Positions 1 through 9,106 of a stretch of 64,000 nt of DNA are shown here, piece by piece (within the stretch, counting starts at the first letter, position 1; each line of letters starts with the position of its first letter). The DNA is taken from the NCBI RefSeq assembly GCF_003428165.1, contig NZ_QLIQ01000004.1, positions 1 through 64,000 on the forward strand. Direction: 5' to 3'. The position numbers and the translations under genes are program-made. The stretch is from Cysteiniphilum litorale. GTDB lineage: Bacteria > Pseudomonadota > Gammaproteobacteria > Francisellales > Francisellaceae. The notes beneath the pieces are model-generated. The model worked only from the letters and a program-made list of their open reading frames with translations, ran no database searches and was not told the origin of the DNA.

Positions 1-512
1 TGCCATTTCATCGCAAAATTGAGTTTAGTGCGCTGTTTTAACGCAGTGATATAAGGAATATACTGATCGTGTTTAATTAATGTCGATAATTCACGTACTA
101 CGGCAATCCAGAATCTGGCATCATCGGCAAGCTGAACATTATCGTCAAAGTAATAACTGGCAAAATTCAGATCTTTAACAAAGCTCAGCGCATCTTGAAT
201 CTCTAGTGTATGAATCATTAGCGGCACCAATGACTCAATCTCACGATTTTCAATATCAGCGATATTGGCAATCAGTGGTGATGGGATGAGTGCATTTTCT
301 TTATTGCACGGAAAATGCATGATGAGCTTAGTTTGTTTAAAAACATGATCTTTAAAAAACATCTGAGCAAACTCATCCAGCATTTTTTGATCTGCTTGAT
401 AGGGGTAAGCCTCTTTTTTATTAAGAGCTTTAGGTGATTCAAGCCATAGATTCAGATGACCATTATTATCCGTGTCTGAGCTTGCAACCCAGACTAAATG
501 TATCAGTTTCAT
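1..512 (-). CDS. SNF2-type helicase, N-terminal part (runs off the window)
   Basis: An open frame on the minus strand starts at an ATG at 512 and runs uninterrupted to the window edge, so the C-terminal part is missing. AAGGA lies about 9 bases upstream of the start. The first residues (MKLIHLVWVASS...LNLWLES) resemble the opening of bacterial SNF2/HepA helicases with an SNF2-associated N-terminal domain, which often begin with a hydrophobic strand, then a Leu-Trp-x-Glu strand. No helicase motif is reached in the visible part, so the assignment rests on this resemblance and on the adjacent RecD2-like helicase gene, which ends 13 bases upstream in the same direction. Expected role: ATP-dependent DNA translocation in DNA maintenance. 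It could be an unrelated protein. Confidence 0.5.
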   Translation of the reverse strand, partial: MKLIHLVWVASSDTDNNGHLNLWLESPKALNKKEAYPYQADQKMLDEFAQMFFKDHVFKQTKLIMHFPCNKENALIPSPLIANIADIENREIESLVPLMIHTLEIQDALSFVKDLNFASYYFDDNVQLADDARFWIAVVRELSTLIKHDQYIPYITALKQRTKLNFAMKW

Positions 513-525
513 ATCATGATCCTTA

Positions 526-2736
526 TCATGCATTTACTTTACTTATTTCACTTATTTCACTAACTTCACTGTAATACTCAATACGCTCGGATAAGCGTGT
601 TAAGCGGTTATTCTGTGTAACATTTCTTACAGCCATACCAATGGCCTTGGCCTCGCCTAGAAGAATCACTAGCTTCTTGCCACGTGTGACGCCAGTGTAT
701 AATAGATTTCTCTGTAATAACATGTAATGTTGCATAGCTACAGGAATAATAACCACTGGATATTCAGACCCCTGAGATTTATGAATGGACGTTGCATAAG
801 CCAGGTCAAGCTCATCCAGCTCATTAAAGTCATAAACAACTTCAACTCCCTCAAAATCCACCGTTACTTCAAGCTCAACATGATCTACTTTGCGAATTAA
901 TCCTAGATCACCGTTAAAAACCTCTTTGTCGTAGTTGTTAACGGTTTGCACAACTTTGTCCCCCATGCCAAACGTCCAGCCAAACTTGGTAATACTTGCC
1001 ATAGGTTCTGGGTTGAGTAATTTCTGCAATTCGATGTTTAATGATTTAACGCCCAAACCACCGCGATTCATCGGTGTTAGAATCTGCACATCAGTAATGG
1101 GGTTAAATTGAAAGACATTAGGGATTCGATCAGCAACAAGACGAGTAAGCTTGTCATAAATGGTTTCAGGGCTGTCAGCATGAATAACATAAAAGTCGGT
1201 ACTATCACCCTTTTCAGCTTTAATGGGTGCCTTACCAGAGTTAATGCGATGCGCGTTGATAATAATCTGCGATGATGCCGCTTGTCTGAAAATTTCCGTC
1301 AAGCGTGCTGTCGGCACCTTTTCTGAAGCAATAATGTCAGCCAGTACCTTGCCTGGTCCAACCGATGGTAGCTGATCAATATCACCGACAATTAAAACGC
1401 CTGCTCGATCGGGCAATGCTTTTAAAAGGCTGTTCATCAACGTGACGTCAACCATCGATGCTTCATCAATCACTAAAAAATCAGTTTGCAAGGGATTTTC
1501 ATCATTATGATTAAAGCCACCCTCTTTAGGGTTAAACTCTAAAAGGCGATGAATGGTTTTGGCTTCAAGCCCAGTGCTTTCGGACAAACGTTTAGCTGCT
1601 CTACCTGTAGGTGCACACAAAGAAACAGACGCTTTTTTCGCACGTATAATACGGATAATGCTGTTTACCACAGTGGTCTTACCCACACCGGGGCCGCCTG
1701 TAATACAAACCACTTTGCTGTTAACTGCCATACCAACGGCATCTTTTTGTGAGGCAGATAGTTTTAAATGTGTGACCGTTTCCACCCACTTAAGCGCCTC
1801 AGGGATATTGATATCACGCCAGGGGCGCTCTGCATCTAAAAGACGGTTAATATGTTTGGCAACACCAACTTCTGCATAATAAAGCCAGTTGACATACAAA
1901 CAAGACTTGTCTTTGATTTCATCAGGAATCAGCTTTTCATCTTCAATTTCTGCGGCAATCGCCTCAATAATAATATGCTCAGGAATATCCAGCATTTCAA
2001 CTGATTTACGAATCAATTCATCTTTAAAAATAGCGCAGTGCCCTTCGGTATTCATCTCTTGAATGACATGGACAACACCCGCTCTGGCTCTAATGATTGA
2101 TTGAGAACCAATACCGAGCTTTGAAGCAAGATCATCAGCGGTTTTAAAGCCAATCCCATGAATATCATTGGCTAGACGATAAGGATTTTCGGTGATTTTG
2201 TTAATTGAATCATCGCCATAGGTTTTATAAATACGTGTTGCGCGTGAAGTCCCGATGCCATGAGATTGTAAAAACACCATGATTTCTCGCACTGCTTTTT
2301 GTTCATCCCAGGCAGAAGTGATTTTAGCAACACGCTTGGGACCAATGCCCTCAAGCTCAAGCAGCTTTTCAGGTGTCTGCTCAATCACATCAAATATTTG
2401 CTCACCAAACCCTTTAACCAGTGTCTTAGCAAAGATAGGTCCAATGCCCTTAATTAATCCTGAACCTAAATATTTAGTAATGCCTTCAATGGTTGTGGGT
2501 GGCACCACTCTGATTGTCAGTGCCTTAAATTGTCGACCATAATTTTTATCGTTAATCCAGTTGCCTTTTGACTCAATCAGCTCACCAACACTCACCACAG
2601 CACAAATGCCTGTCACTGTGACAAGGTCACGAATCCCCTTGCATTTTACACGTAAAACACAAAATCCTGAGTCTTCGCTGTGAAAGGTGATTCGCTCAAC
2701 ATTGCCCTGTATATGTTCTGAATCACACTGGTGCAT
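526..2736 (-). CDS. recD2: RecD2-like (RecD/TraA family) ATP-dependent DNA helicase
   Basis: 736 residues, the usual length of RecD2-type superfamily 1B helicases, which unwind DNA 5' to 3' without RecBC. The N-terminal third has an OB-like region and helix-hairpin-helix repeats (for example [20 protein letters not shown] and [10 protein letters not shown]), which are DNA-binding turns. Walker [10 protein letters not shown], is near residue 347; Walker [11 protein letters not shown], near 424; and the C-terminal helicase motif [14 protein letters not shown] near 650. It overlaps the small zinc-ribbon-like gene upstream by 14 bases and is followed closely by the SNF2-like gene, so the three look co-transcribed. 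Base composition is richer in GC than the transfer genes. On a plasmid it may serve repair or processing of transferred DNA; that role is inference. Confidence 0.9.
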   Translation of the reverse strand: MHQCDSEHIQGNVERITFHSEDSGFCVLRVKCKGIRDLVTVTGICAVVSVGELIESKGNWINDKNYGRQFKALTIRVVPPTTIEGITKYLGSGLIKGIGPIFAKTLVKGFGEQIFDVIEQTPEKLLELEGIGPKRVAKITSAWDEQKAVREIMVFLQSHGIGTSRATRIYKTYGDDSINKITENPYRLANDIHGIGFKTADDLASKLGIGSQSIIRARAGVVHVIQEMNTEGHCAIFKDELIRKSVEMLDIPEHIIIEAIAAEIEDEKLIPDEIKDKSCLYVNWLYYAEVGVAKHINRLLDAERPWRDINIPEALKWVETVTHLKLSASQKDAVGMAVNSKVVCITGGPGVGKTTVVNSIIRIIRAKKASVSLCAPTGRAAKRLSESTGLEAKTIHRLLEFNPKEGGFNHNDENPLQTDFLVIDEASMVDVTLMNSLLKALPDRAGVLIVGDIDQLPSVGPGKVLADIIASEKVPTARLTEIFRQAASSQIIINAHRINSGKAPIKAEKGDSTDFYVIHADSPETIYDKLTRLVADRIPNVFQFNPITDVQILTPMNRGGLGVKSLNIELQKLLNPEPMASITKFGWTFGMGDKVVQTVNNYDKEVFNGDLGLIRKVDHVELEVTVDFEGVEVVYDFNELDELDLAYATSIHKSQGSEYPVVIIPVAMQHYMLLQRNLLYTGVTRGKKLVILLGEAKAIGMAVRNVTQNNRLTRLSERIEYYSEVSEISEISKVNA

Positions 2737-2896
2737 CTGCTAAGCCTTTAACCTTCTGATAACCATCGCATAAATGAACAGGCAACACAGGGTAGCGTGG
2801 CTTCCCGGAATGTCTACACTTCAAGTAATCTATATGACCTCTAGGATGTCTTATCTTCAAGCTATGTGAACAAGATTGACATAAACCAAAGTGCAT
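2723..2896 (-). CDS. small zinc-ribbon-like protein
   Basis: A 57-residue frame starting at the ATG at 2896, preceded by AGGAAG at a good distance. The frame is also open further upstream, but that part overlaps the preceding gene. It carries CQSC near the N-terminus, a third Cys in LKCRHSGK, and a fourth in HLCDGY, plus several His. This is a pattern suited to binding one zinc ion. It overlaps the start of the RecD2-like gene by 14 bases, suggesting translational coupling. No family was recognised. A DNA- or protein-binding accessory of the helicase is a guess from context. Confidence 0.5.
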   Translation of the reverse strand: MHFGLCQSCSHSLKIRHPRGHIDYLKCRHSGKPRYPVLPVHLCDGYQKVKGLADAPV

Positions 2897-2912
2897 TAAT
2901 GGCTTCCTGCAT

Positions 2913-3560
2913 TTACTGAATCTGGTTATTTTTGACTGCCACTTTGTGGCATGTGAAATCAACATGCTCATCCGTATACTCGCTAAGTGCAGCATACAGT
3001 TCCTCTAGATTAATCTCCCCCGAGCGTGCTTTGATTTTACCTGATTTAATTAAATGAATGTATTCTGTCATCGTAATAGTGTAAGCACATGGCGTGATAC
3101 CCTTGCCAAGTAATGTGTTGACATAGGAAACCACCTTGTCACCTTTGTATGCGACGTACGCCTGAGAATAATTAGGGTTACGTATATACTCATTATTTAT
3201 AGGTCTTGTCACACCAACCACAATGCTTTTAATGGTAAACTCTTCAGGTTCCGGAACTCGCGCAATCAGCTTGCGATACCACTTCTTATTCTCAAGCACA
3301 GGCACCAGATTAAAACTTGGAATACCAAGAATGATCTCACTGGTAAAGCGCACAGGATTTTTAATCAAATAGTAAAACCATAATAGTGGACGCTTAATAT
3401 TCAGATAAAACATCGGCAGACGATTGCCAATCGTTGGGTCTGCTTTTCTGAGCTTATAAATACTCATCATGTGGTTAATCGAATATATAAGCTCTCTGAT
3501 GAGCGTAATTCCTGCGCCAATCAAATAAACATACAGAATAATCTTGCTTAAAACGTGCAT
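2913..3560 (-). CDS. uncharacterised membrane-anchored protein
   Basis: 215 residues. A hydrophobic N-terminal segment (IILYVYLIGAGITLI, about residues 7-21) should anchor it in the inner membrane, and a second moderately hydrophobic stretch lies near residues 58-66. The rest is a soluble domain without a motif I recognise. The last residues contain one Cys and basic residues. It ends 16 bases upstream of the small zinc-ribbon-like gene and probably belongs to the same minus-strand transcript as the helicase genes. Function unknown. Confidence 0.6.
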   Translation of the reverse strand: MHVLSKIILYVYLIGAGITLIRELIYSINHMMSIYKLRKADPTIGNRLPMFYLNIKRPLLWFYYLIKNPVRFTSEIILGIPSFNLVPVLENKKWYRKLIARVPEPEEFTIKSIVVGVTRPINNEYIRNPNYSQAYVAYKGDKVVSYVNTLLGKGITPCAYTITMTEYIHLIKSGKIKARSGEINLEELYAALSEYTDEHVDFTCHKVAVKNNQIQ

Positions 3561-3663
3561 TTACAACCTGAATTTCTGAGTTATAACTTCAACTTATGGG
3601 TCATAATAACACAAGTATTGATATAGTCAGCAAGACAGTAATAACTTCTATGTATTTTATTGT

Positions 3664-3876
3664 TTAAGACATGCACTGGGTAATCAGCGTGTGCAGCTTA
3701 TAGCCACTGATTAAAGTGATTACTGTATTGCTTAACCCCATCTCCTGATACGATTTATTACCAGTTTTCCCTGTATGAATAAATAGTCCATTGGCATACC
3801 TACCGCCAATCATCACCCTAGCAAAATCCTTTACATGCGCAGGATTAATATGGTTATGATAACTTTTAGCCCTCAC
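3664..3876 (-). pseudogene. remnant of an Mrr-type restriction endonuclease domain
   Basis: A 70-residue frame whose middle (ARVMIGGRYANGLFIHTGK...SNTVITLISGYKLHTLI) matches the end of the Mrr catalytic fold as I know it: a Gly-rich turn, a GLFITTG-like strand, then a strand and helix of the type ELIDGEKLVELL. The catalytic core that should precede it is absent, and an intact Mrr-like enzyme is about 280-350 residues, so this reads as a decayed fragment. It lies next to the 60-bp inverted-repeat element at 3885, a possible site of past rearrangement. A real small protein cannot be excluded. Confidence 0.4.
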
Positions 3877-3884
3877 TGGACAGC

Positions 3885-3946
3885 ATTAGCCAAGGTGTCT
3901 TGAATTTTCCTCCCTTCCCTTGATAACTAGCACCTTGGTTAAAACT
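3885..3946 (+). repeat. imperfect palindromic element, copy A
   Basis: TTAGCCAAGGTG at the left and CACCTTGGTTAA at the right form arms that pair at 11 of 12 positions, around an asymmetric pyrimidine-rich centre that ends in GATAACTAG. A second copy lies in opposite orientation at 57723-57778, sharing both arms, the GTGTCTT and GATAACTAGCACC segments, and a CTCCC-rich centre. The two copies bracket the whole replication, pilus and transfer region. It may be a recombination or resolution site, or a tiny mobile element. The function is not known. Confidence 0.6.
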
Positions 3947-3971
3947 AATATAAAATTTATGTTTGAAAACT

Positions 3972-4190
3972 CTATTTATTCTCCTCGCTTAAATCAACAA
4001 ACTCGTCAACACTAAGCCAGTTATATGCACTTTCAAAAGTTGGTTGATATTTGATGTTATACTGCTCGTCTAATTCATGGACTAAATAGCTATTTATCTC
4101 ATCTAATTTTTCATTCATCTTTATGAGATAAAGATTTTCTTTTTTTAACTTACGAATATATGAAAGTGGATTGCTTCTTTTGTATTTCAT
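3972..4190 (-). CDS. small hypothetical protein
   Basis: 72 residues: a basic N-terminus (KYKRSNPLSYIRKLKKEN), a helical middle and an acidic C-terminus ending DEFVDLSEENK. AGAGAGGTAAAT precedes the ATG at 4190. There is no recognised family and no membrane segment. It lies alone between the palindromic element and the outer-membrane barrel gene. The coding potential is plausible but unproven. Confidence 0.4.
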   Translation of the reverse strand: MKYKRSNPLSYIRKLKKENLYLIKMNEKLDEINSYLVHELDEQYNIKYQPTFESAYNWLSVDEFVDLSEENK

Positions 4191-4391
4191 ATTTACCTCT
4201 CTTGATTGGAATATGTTAGTAAAATCGTTAAGCCCAGATATGTTTAAGCTACAAGGACATCTCGGTAGAAATTACCATTTAACAAAACAGAGCCATTTTC
4301 TCCAATCCTTACTGTATATGGCATTGAGTGATTTTTTTGTTTCAAAACAGGGAAAAATGGAGGGCTCTGCAGTAACCCGATTAAGATAGAA

Positions 4392-5075
4392 TTACATAGG
4401 AATCGTAAAATTAATGCCCAGCATGATTTGATCAGCAGCCCAAGGAGAAGGTTTTTCACTATTAGTAGCCATTTGATAGGCATCATAGTTAGAACCTTTG
4501 CCAAAGATGTGATTGTATTGAAGCGTGATTTCAGCGGCATAAATCTGATACCCAACCCCAACTCCAGCCATAGGAAGCCACTTAGAAGTTGAGACACTTT
4601 CCTCAAACTCTTGGCCAGTAATGGTTGCGCTACTGAACTTAATATTTTGATTCATATATGTCATACCGCCTTTAACAAAGAATGTAAAGCCAATGGGGGT
4701 GACAAATTTAGAAGTCAAAAGTACGGGGATGTTATAATAATCAGTATATAACTCAACAGGTGTGTTATCAGGGAATTTAGCGGTATAGTCTGCATTTTTA
4801 GGTGAGTAGAAGAACCCAGACTCAATACCTAAAGACCACCAGGATTTAATGGCGTAATCAAAACCAAGTGTTGCACCCCCAACGACAGAATAGTTACGTT
4901 GACTGCTTTCTACTGTGTTGGTGTAGCCATGATTATTATCAGGTGCACTTATTTTTCCTGCCCCACCTTGAATTGAAAAGTTGAGACCTGTTCGTGCTTG
5001 ACCAAATTGCATGGCATTTGCACTACTCAATGCTAATAGAATCGTTGAGGATGATAGGATAATCTTTTTAAACAT
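4392..5075 (-). CDS. outer-membrane beta-barrel protein
   Basis: 227 residues with a clear Sec signal peptide (KIILSSSTILLALSSANA, cleavage near residue 21). The mature part alternates short hydrophobic and polar stretches ending in aromatic residues, with repeated Gly-rich turns (GGATLGFDYAI, GVGVGYQIYAAEITLQYNHIF), and ends in a strand, IMLGINFTIPM, as expected for an 8-strand outer-membrane barrel of the OmpA/OmpW-like size class. GGAGAA precedes the start. It follows the secreted-protein gene at 5120 by 44 bases and is probably co-transcribed from the regulon promoter at 5838-5876. It could be a surface factor of the conjugation system; the role is inferred from co-regulation only. Confidence 0.75.
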   Translation of the reverse strand: MFKKIILSSSTILLALSSANAMQFGQARTGLNFSIQGGAGKISAPDNNHGYTNTVESSQRNYSVVGGATLGFDYAIKSWWSLGIESGFFYSPKNADYTAKFPDNTPVELYTDYYNIPVLLTSKFVTPIGFTFFVKGGMTYMNQNIKFSSATITGQEFEESVSTSKWLPMAGVGVGYQIYAAEITLQYNHIFGKGSNYDAYQMATNSEKPSPWAADQIMLGINFTIPM

Positions 5076-5119
5076 TAATTTTCTCCGATTTGTTTGTTGC
5101 GTTATAAAAAAACCTTATT

Positions 5120-5692
5120 TTAGCAGCCATTAAATTTCAGGTTAACACTTGTTACATTTCGATATTGCCATGCACCAATCTTTTTCTTTGTGGTTTCAAT
5201 TGAAACGTCTAATTTGCTAGAGTCAGAGCTATTTAGTTCATTTATCTTATTTGGATTGGCATATATGGAAAAAGCACATGCTTTATGTGCTAAAGGGTCA
5301 TAGAAGCTGATAAAAAAACTATTTTCATGAGAAAAGTTGATTTTAGCAGGCGTGTCATTTTCTGCCTCTGTGAAGGAACCTGCAAAATTTAATTGGCCCT
5401 CAAAGCTTTCATCTTTCTGGACAACACCATTAACGTTATAATCGCAATAATTATTATCAGCAATAAAATGAGTGCTCTTTGTGCTGCTAACACTATAATA
5501 ATAATTACCTTGTGATGCATTTTGTATCTGAATAGGTAAACTTGCAAACTCTTGACTGATTTTAGCTGGGAATTCACTACCGCCATTATATGGTATTATT
5601 CCGTCATTAGAGCATAAATTACGTGCAGAAACATAATTAGCGCTTAATGCTGAAAATAAACAAATACTAGAAATGACCATGAGTTTTTTCAT
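5120..5692 (-). CDS. secreted protein of unknown function
   Basis: 190 residues with a Sec signal peptide (MKKLMVISSICLFSALSANYVSA) and a mature region with four Cys (near LCSND, YCDYN, KACAF and the C-terminal NGC), likely forming disulfides in the periplasm or outside the cell. AAGGAGATCTC precedes the start. No family is recognised. The candidate promoter at 5838-5876 would leave an unusually long leader of about 140 bases. It is the first gene of a likely two-gene operon with the outer-membrane barrel. Confidence 0.65.
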   Translation of the reverse strand: MKKLMVISSICLFSALSANYVSARNLCSNDGIIPYNGGSEFPAKISQEFASLPIQIQNASQGNYYYSVSSTKSTHFIADNNYCDYNVNGVVQKDESFEGQLNFAGSFTEAENDTPAKINFSHENSFFISFYDPLAHKACAFSIYANPNKINELNSSDSSKLDVSIETTKKKIGAWQYRNVTSVNLKFNGC

Positions 5693-5837
5693 TTTTGAGA
5701 TCTCCTTATAATTGACTCACAATAGTTTAAAGCTGCACCAGGTTATTGCCGTCAAGGTTTTTAGATAGAATACCTCATAGAGAGGTCTTTAAAATATCTA
5801 TAAGTGAACTTGTTAGCATACTTTCGCAGGCAAAAGC

Positions 5838-5876
5838 ATCATAACTAAATCTAATAATTATGTAAGTGATATGAAA
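5838..5876 (-). promoter_or_regulatory. regulon promoter, site 1
   Basis: On the minus strand TTTCATATCACTTA (5863-5876) is followed after 19 bases by TATGAT (5838-5843). This exact 14-mer with the same spacing to a -10 box recurs across the window. It points towards the secreted-protein and barrel genes. The leader is longer here than at the other sites and contains a short hairpin (ACCTC/GAGGT at 5772-5786). Confidence 0.65.
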
Positions 5877-5961
5877 ATATAATTTTTGTGGATCATACAT
5901 GATTTAGTCTGTATCGGTCTACTCACCCGTAGTCCCTTATAGTAAATCGTATAATCAATCC

Positions 5962-6972
5962 TCACGATGAATAAACTATCTCTCCTTTTGGTATTTTTTT
6001 GAAATTTTTGTTTTCTGCAATTAGGTTTTGTATGTCTGCCAGCTCATCCTTTGATGAGTAAGGTATCATTAGAGTATTTAACATGCTAATGGTAATGCTG
6101 TCATCTACAGCCATATAAATATCTTTAAACATACTTTGTCCATTTTCATTTTTGAGTTCTACTACTCTAACTTGCATCACACAAATACAGTAATGATCAT
6201 CTACCCTATCAATAGTTTGGTAGACATAATGCTCATAACCTTTTGCCGACATAAATACAGGTCTATTCATTCCTATAAAGTAGATTTTATATGCTTTTTT
6301 ATGCAGCTCTACTCGATCAATGATCCCTATGATCAAAGGGTTATCTACTTTTGTTGATAGGTAATATTTTATTGTGTCATTCTTTGGGAATATCACATTA
6401 ATGACGTCTAAGGCTTTTTTTCTAGCAATTCTCATTGAGGTAATTATTTGGTAAAATCTTTTAAATACATCAATTAGAGTCTTTTTCTTAGCATGATAAC
6501 TGAATGTGTCAAGGAACGCTTGAGACCATAAAAATTGAAGTAGAACGGTCAAGTTTTCTGGATGAGACTTTTTAGCAATGACACCAGTGGGTGATGATGT
6601 AATATTGTTATGAGTTGGAGTTTTTTTGTCATTTGTGTTTGTTGGAATTTTTTTCTCACTTAATGGTTCACTTAAAATAAGTTTCGCATGGATTAAACCT
6701 TTTTCATCTACTCGAAACTTATTTAATGTGTCATCATCTCCAAAAAGGGCATGAAACTTACATAGAGTATGATGTTTATGTGTAGTGTTGGGATAGCTTC
6801 TTAAGAAAAAGTGTTGTTTTCCTTTCACAATACTAATTGGAAGAGAGTCATTATTGCATAAACAGGTGATATCTTTACTCTTATCATGTGTGAGGGCAAG
6901 GAGTGCTTGCATTTCCGTTGAAAATATATCCACATCATAATATATCTCGCCATCTATATTAACCTTCAACAT
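5962..6972 (-). CDS. DUF1173-like protein of unknown function
   Basis: 336 residues. The N-terminal part has CLC near residue 38, then a basic segment with FFLRSYPNT, then HKHHTLCKFH. This Cys-x-Cys ... Arg-x-Pro ... His ... Cys arrangement resembles DUF1173 proteins of conjugative plasmids, and would suit metal binding. Residues about 110-130 are a low-complexity Thr/Asn/Lys linker. The C-terminal part has no known motif. It lies 32 bases downstream of the 7005-7460 gene and is probably expressed with it from the regulon promoter at 7500-7538. The function is unknown. The family assignment is tentative. Confidence 0.55.
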   Translation of the reverse strand: MLKVNIDGEIYYDVDIFSTEMQALLALTHDKSKDITCLCNNDSLPISIVKGKQHFFLRSYPNTTHKHHTLCKFHALFGDDDTLNKFRVDEKGLIHAKLILSEPLSEKKIPTNTNDKKTPTHNNITSSPTGVIAKKSHPENLTVLLQFLWSQAFLDTFSYHAKKKTLIDVFKRFYQIITSMRIARKKALDVINVIFPKNDTIKYYLSTKVDNPLIIGIIDRVELHKKAYKIYFIGMNRPVFMSAKGYEHYVYQTIDRVDDHYCICVMQVRVVELKNENGQSMFKDIYMAVDDSITISMLNTLMIPYSSKDELADIQNLIAENKNFKKIPKGEIVYSS

Positions 6973-7004
6973 ATAAGTCTCCTAGCTATGCTACGTAATA
7001 AATG

Positions 7005-7460
7005 TTAGAAATCGTTCCTAGCATATGCATTACGGTAGAATGCATATGCTTCATCAAGCTTATTAATAAAGTTGATAATGTCATCTAAAACAATTTGAAC
7101 CATTCCATTTTTGAGTTTGTTGACATTTCTAAGGTGCTTGACCAGTTTATCTATTTCTCTTATGTTATTCATTTTGAAATCATCAACGACTTCAAAAAAA
7201 ATATTCAACCATTTTTCCATTTCCCCGTAAGTTAATTTTAACAGAATGGGAACCTTTGGTATGCTCAACCTATTATTTAGATTATTTTTGATTATGGTTT
7301 CGTCATTATCCGTACCAAAGCTGATGCTTACATAATTAAGGGATTCTTTATCATCAAAATTTAAGCTGACACTACCATTTATTTTTAAGAAATTAAGTAG
7401 CCTATGGCCTAAATGTGTTAGATTGGAAATGTCATTTGGTGAGACTGTTTTTTCGATCAT
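7005..7460 (-). CDS. hypothetical protein
   Basis: 151 residues, mostly helical and charged, with no signal peptide or membrane segment. No family recognised. It is the first gene behind the regulon promoter at 7500-7538, with the start codon 40 bases from the -10 box, a spacing shared with other regulon genes. It is therefore likely part of the transfer programme, as a cytoplasmic factor of unknown role. Confidence 0.6.
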   Translation of the reverse strand: MIEKTVSPNDISNLTHLGHRLLNFLKINGSVSLNFDDKESLNYVSISFGTDNDETIIKNNLNNRLSIPKVPILLKLTYGEMEKWLNIFFEVVDDFKMNNIREIDKLVKHLRNVNKLKNGMVQIVLDDIINFINKLDEAYAFYRNAYARNDF

Positions 7461-7499
7461 TTATATACTGAAATATTTATGCTTTGCTGAATAAATATG

Positions 7500-7538
7500 A
7501 GTTTATCAATAAAAAGACTTGTATAAAGTGATATGAAA
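7500..7538 (-). promoter_or_regulatory. regulon promoter, site 2
   Basis: On the minus strand TTTCATATCACTTT (7525-7538) is followed after 19 bases by TAAACT (7500-7505). It points to the 7005-7460 and 5962-6972 genes. It sits immediately upstream of the stop codon of the neighbouring gene at 7540. Confidence 0.65.
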
Positions 7539-7539
7539 A

Positions 7540-8412
7540 TTAATTAGCAATTTTTATAGCTTTGGATAATTGTTTTATGACCGTTGGTTTCAGTTGCTTA
7601 TTGAAGTCATTTACGAGTAAGAGTATATGCTTATGATCTACAGTTGCGTTATTTACCATGGGCATACACCATAAATAGAAAATCTCATGCTCACTTAGAA
7701 ATGTAAGATCAATATTTTTTCTTGCGAGCAATGTTATGCAACAAGCTACAGCCCAAAATGATGGCATACGTCGAATGTAGTCTTTGTGAATATGCTTATT
7801 TGAATGATTACGTTTTACTATATTTAACCGATCTCTTTCATAGGCTCCATAGTCGATTAATGAATGTTGCTGAGTTTTGCTAAAAATTTCTTGTGTAAAT
7901 GTATGGACCTCATTGTAGAGCTCTTTTAAATCATGAGATGACTCTGTTAAAAGATAAAAAAGTCTTGAATATTGAGGGAGAAATTCTTTAATGTCTTTAG
8001 GCAAAGTGAATCCGATGCTATCCAATATTGATAATATTTGAGTGCCGTCTTCATTTTTTAGAGATTCAGCAAAGTATTTATATTTTGTTAATAAAGATCG
8101 GAAAAGCACATCTGACATGTCAAATGATTTATTGTACAATGATAGGATCGTATTAATATTTTGGAGTTTATGCAGCATACTTTCAGTGGTGACAATATTA
8201 AGATTAAGAACTTTATCTAAATTTAAATCGGTTTTGTTAATTATAAACTTGATGGAATCAATATAGTTATCAAGCTGTAGAGTTTCTTGTGGTGATAGAC
8301 TTTGAAACAATGACTTATCATATTTATTGATTTGTGTGTACTCAATAGTCGCTATTATGGAGTCACTTCTATAAACAATAATGGCGTGGTCTGTATTTTC
8401 AAAAGTTAGCAT
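7540..8412 (-). CDS. hypothetical protein
   Basis: 290 residues, mostly predicted helix, with no signal peptide. A short hydrophobic stretch FWAVACCITLLA lies near residue 225, followed by HEIFYLWCMPM and a His-rich segment (VDHKHILLL). No family recognised. It ends in the same minus-strand block as the genes at 8435 and 9107, with a gap of 22 bases to the former, so the three probably form an operon. It is not preceded by the regulon motif. Confidence 0.55.
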   Translation of the reverse strand: MLTFENTDHAIIVYRSDSIIATIEYTQINKYDKSLFQSLSPQETLQLDNYIDSIKFIINKTDLNLDKVLNLNIVTTESMLHKLQNINTILSLYNKSFDMSDVLFRSLLTKYKYFAESLKNEDGTQILSILDSIGFTLPKDIKEFLPQYSRLFYLLTESSHDLKELYNEVHTFTQEIFSKTQQHSLIDYGAYERDRLNIVKRNHSNKHIHKDYIRRMPSFWAVACCITLLARKNIDLTFLSEHEIFYLWCMPMVNNATVDHKHILLLVNDFNKQLKPTVIKQLSKAIKIAN

Positions 8413-8434
8413 ATTATTCCTTTTACTCCTTAAA

Positions 8435-9025
8435 TTAATTTTCTATTTTTCCAAATAAATGTGCTTTACACGAATCTTTATGGTTATCATCTTTATTTAG
8501 CTCAGTTAATGTTGCATTCATATCAACGGAAAACTTTTGATTAATCGCATCTTTATAGATATCAATGAGCCATGATTTATAAACATATCTATTTTTATTA
8601 TCCGCATCAAAGTACTTCGTAATAACCTTTTGTAATGCATGGCGCAAAGTCTGATCTTTTTCAATCTCTTGATTTAGAGTTTGGTATTGGTTCGCAGATA
8701 GTTCAATATCTAATTTTGCTAAGTGTATTCGATTGGTTAAAATCAATAGGTGTCTAATTATAAATATTACCATAGCAATTAAAGCAAAAAATATGAGTGT
8801 ATATGTAGCAAGGTAGCTAGTAGCACCAAAAAGATTTAAAACTCCATAACAAACAATGGCTGCTATCAAAAATCCAAATGATACCAGTTTAAGACATTCA
8901 ATAATTATGGTAGGAAAGCATATTGGATCAAAGTGATAGAGATTTTTGATAATATCTTCTGGAGAGGCACCTATTTTCTCATTTGAGCAGTACTGAGTGA
9001 CTTTATGCAGCATAGTTTGTAGCAT
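8435..9025 (-). CDS. membrane protein with two transmembrane segments
   Basis: 196 residues. Two adjacent hydrophobic segments lie at about residues 45-66 (LVSFGFLIAAIVCYGVLNLFG) and 71-92 (YLATYTLIFFALIAMVIFII), forming a hairpin in the inner membrane. The remainder is a charged, helical cytoplasmic domain. No family recognised. It is located between two unrecognised genes of the same block. The layout of a small helical hairpin plus a soluble domain recurs in toxin and superinfection-exclusion proteins, but nothing here proves that. Confidence 0.55.
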   Translation of the reverse strand: MLQTMLHKVTQYCSNEKIGASPEDIIKNLYHFDPICFPTIIIECLKLVSFGFLIAAIVCYGVLNLFGATSYLATYTLIFFALIAMVIFIIRHLLILTNRIHLAKLDIELSANQYQTLNQEIEKDQTLRHALQKVITKYFDADNKNRYVYKSWLIDIYKDAINQKFSVDMNATLTELNKDDNHKDSCKAHLFGKIEN

Positions 9026-9106
9026 TAGATTTAACCTAAATTGTTATATTGAGTTATCGTTATTAACTATATTTTACATATCATATACGGTCAAATGATA
9101 CTAAAG

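Noticed and set aside
1549-2542. Plus-strand frames opposite the RecD2-like gene
   Set aside because: They are antisense to a well-conserved helicase and encode no recognisable protein.
3885-3946. Integron attC site
   Set aside because: The arms do not carry the GTTRRRY/RYYYAAC core boxes, and no integrase gene is in view.
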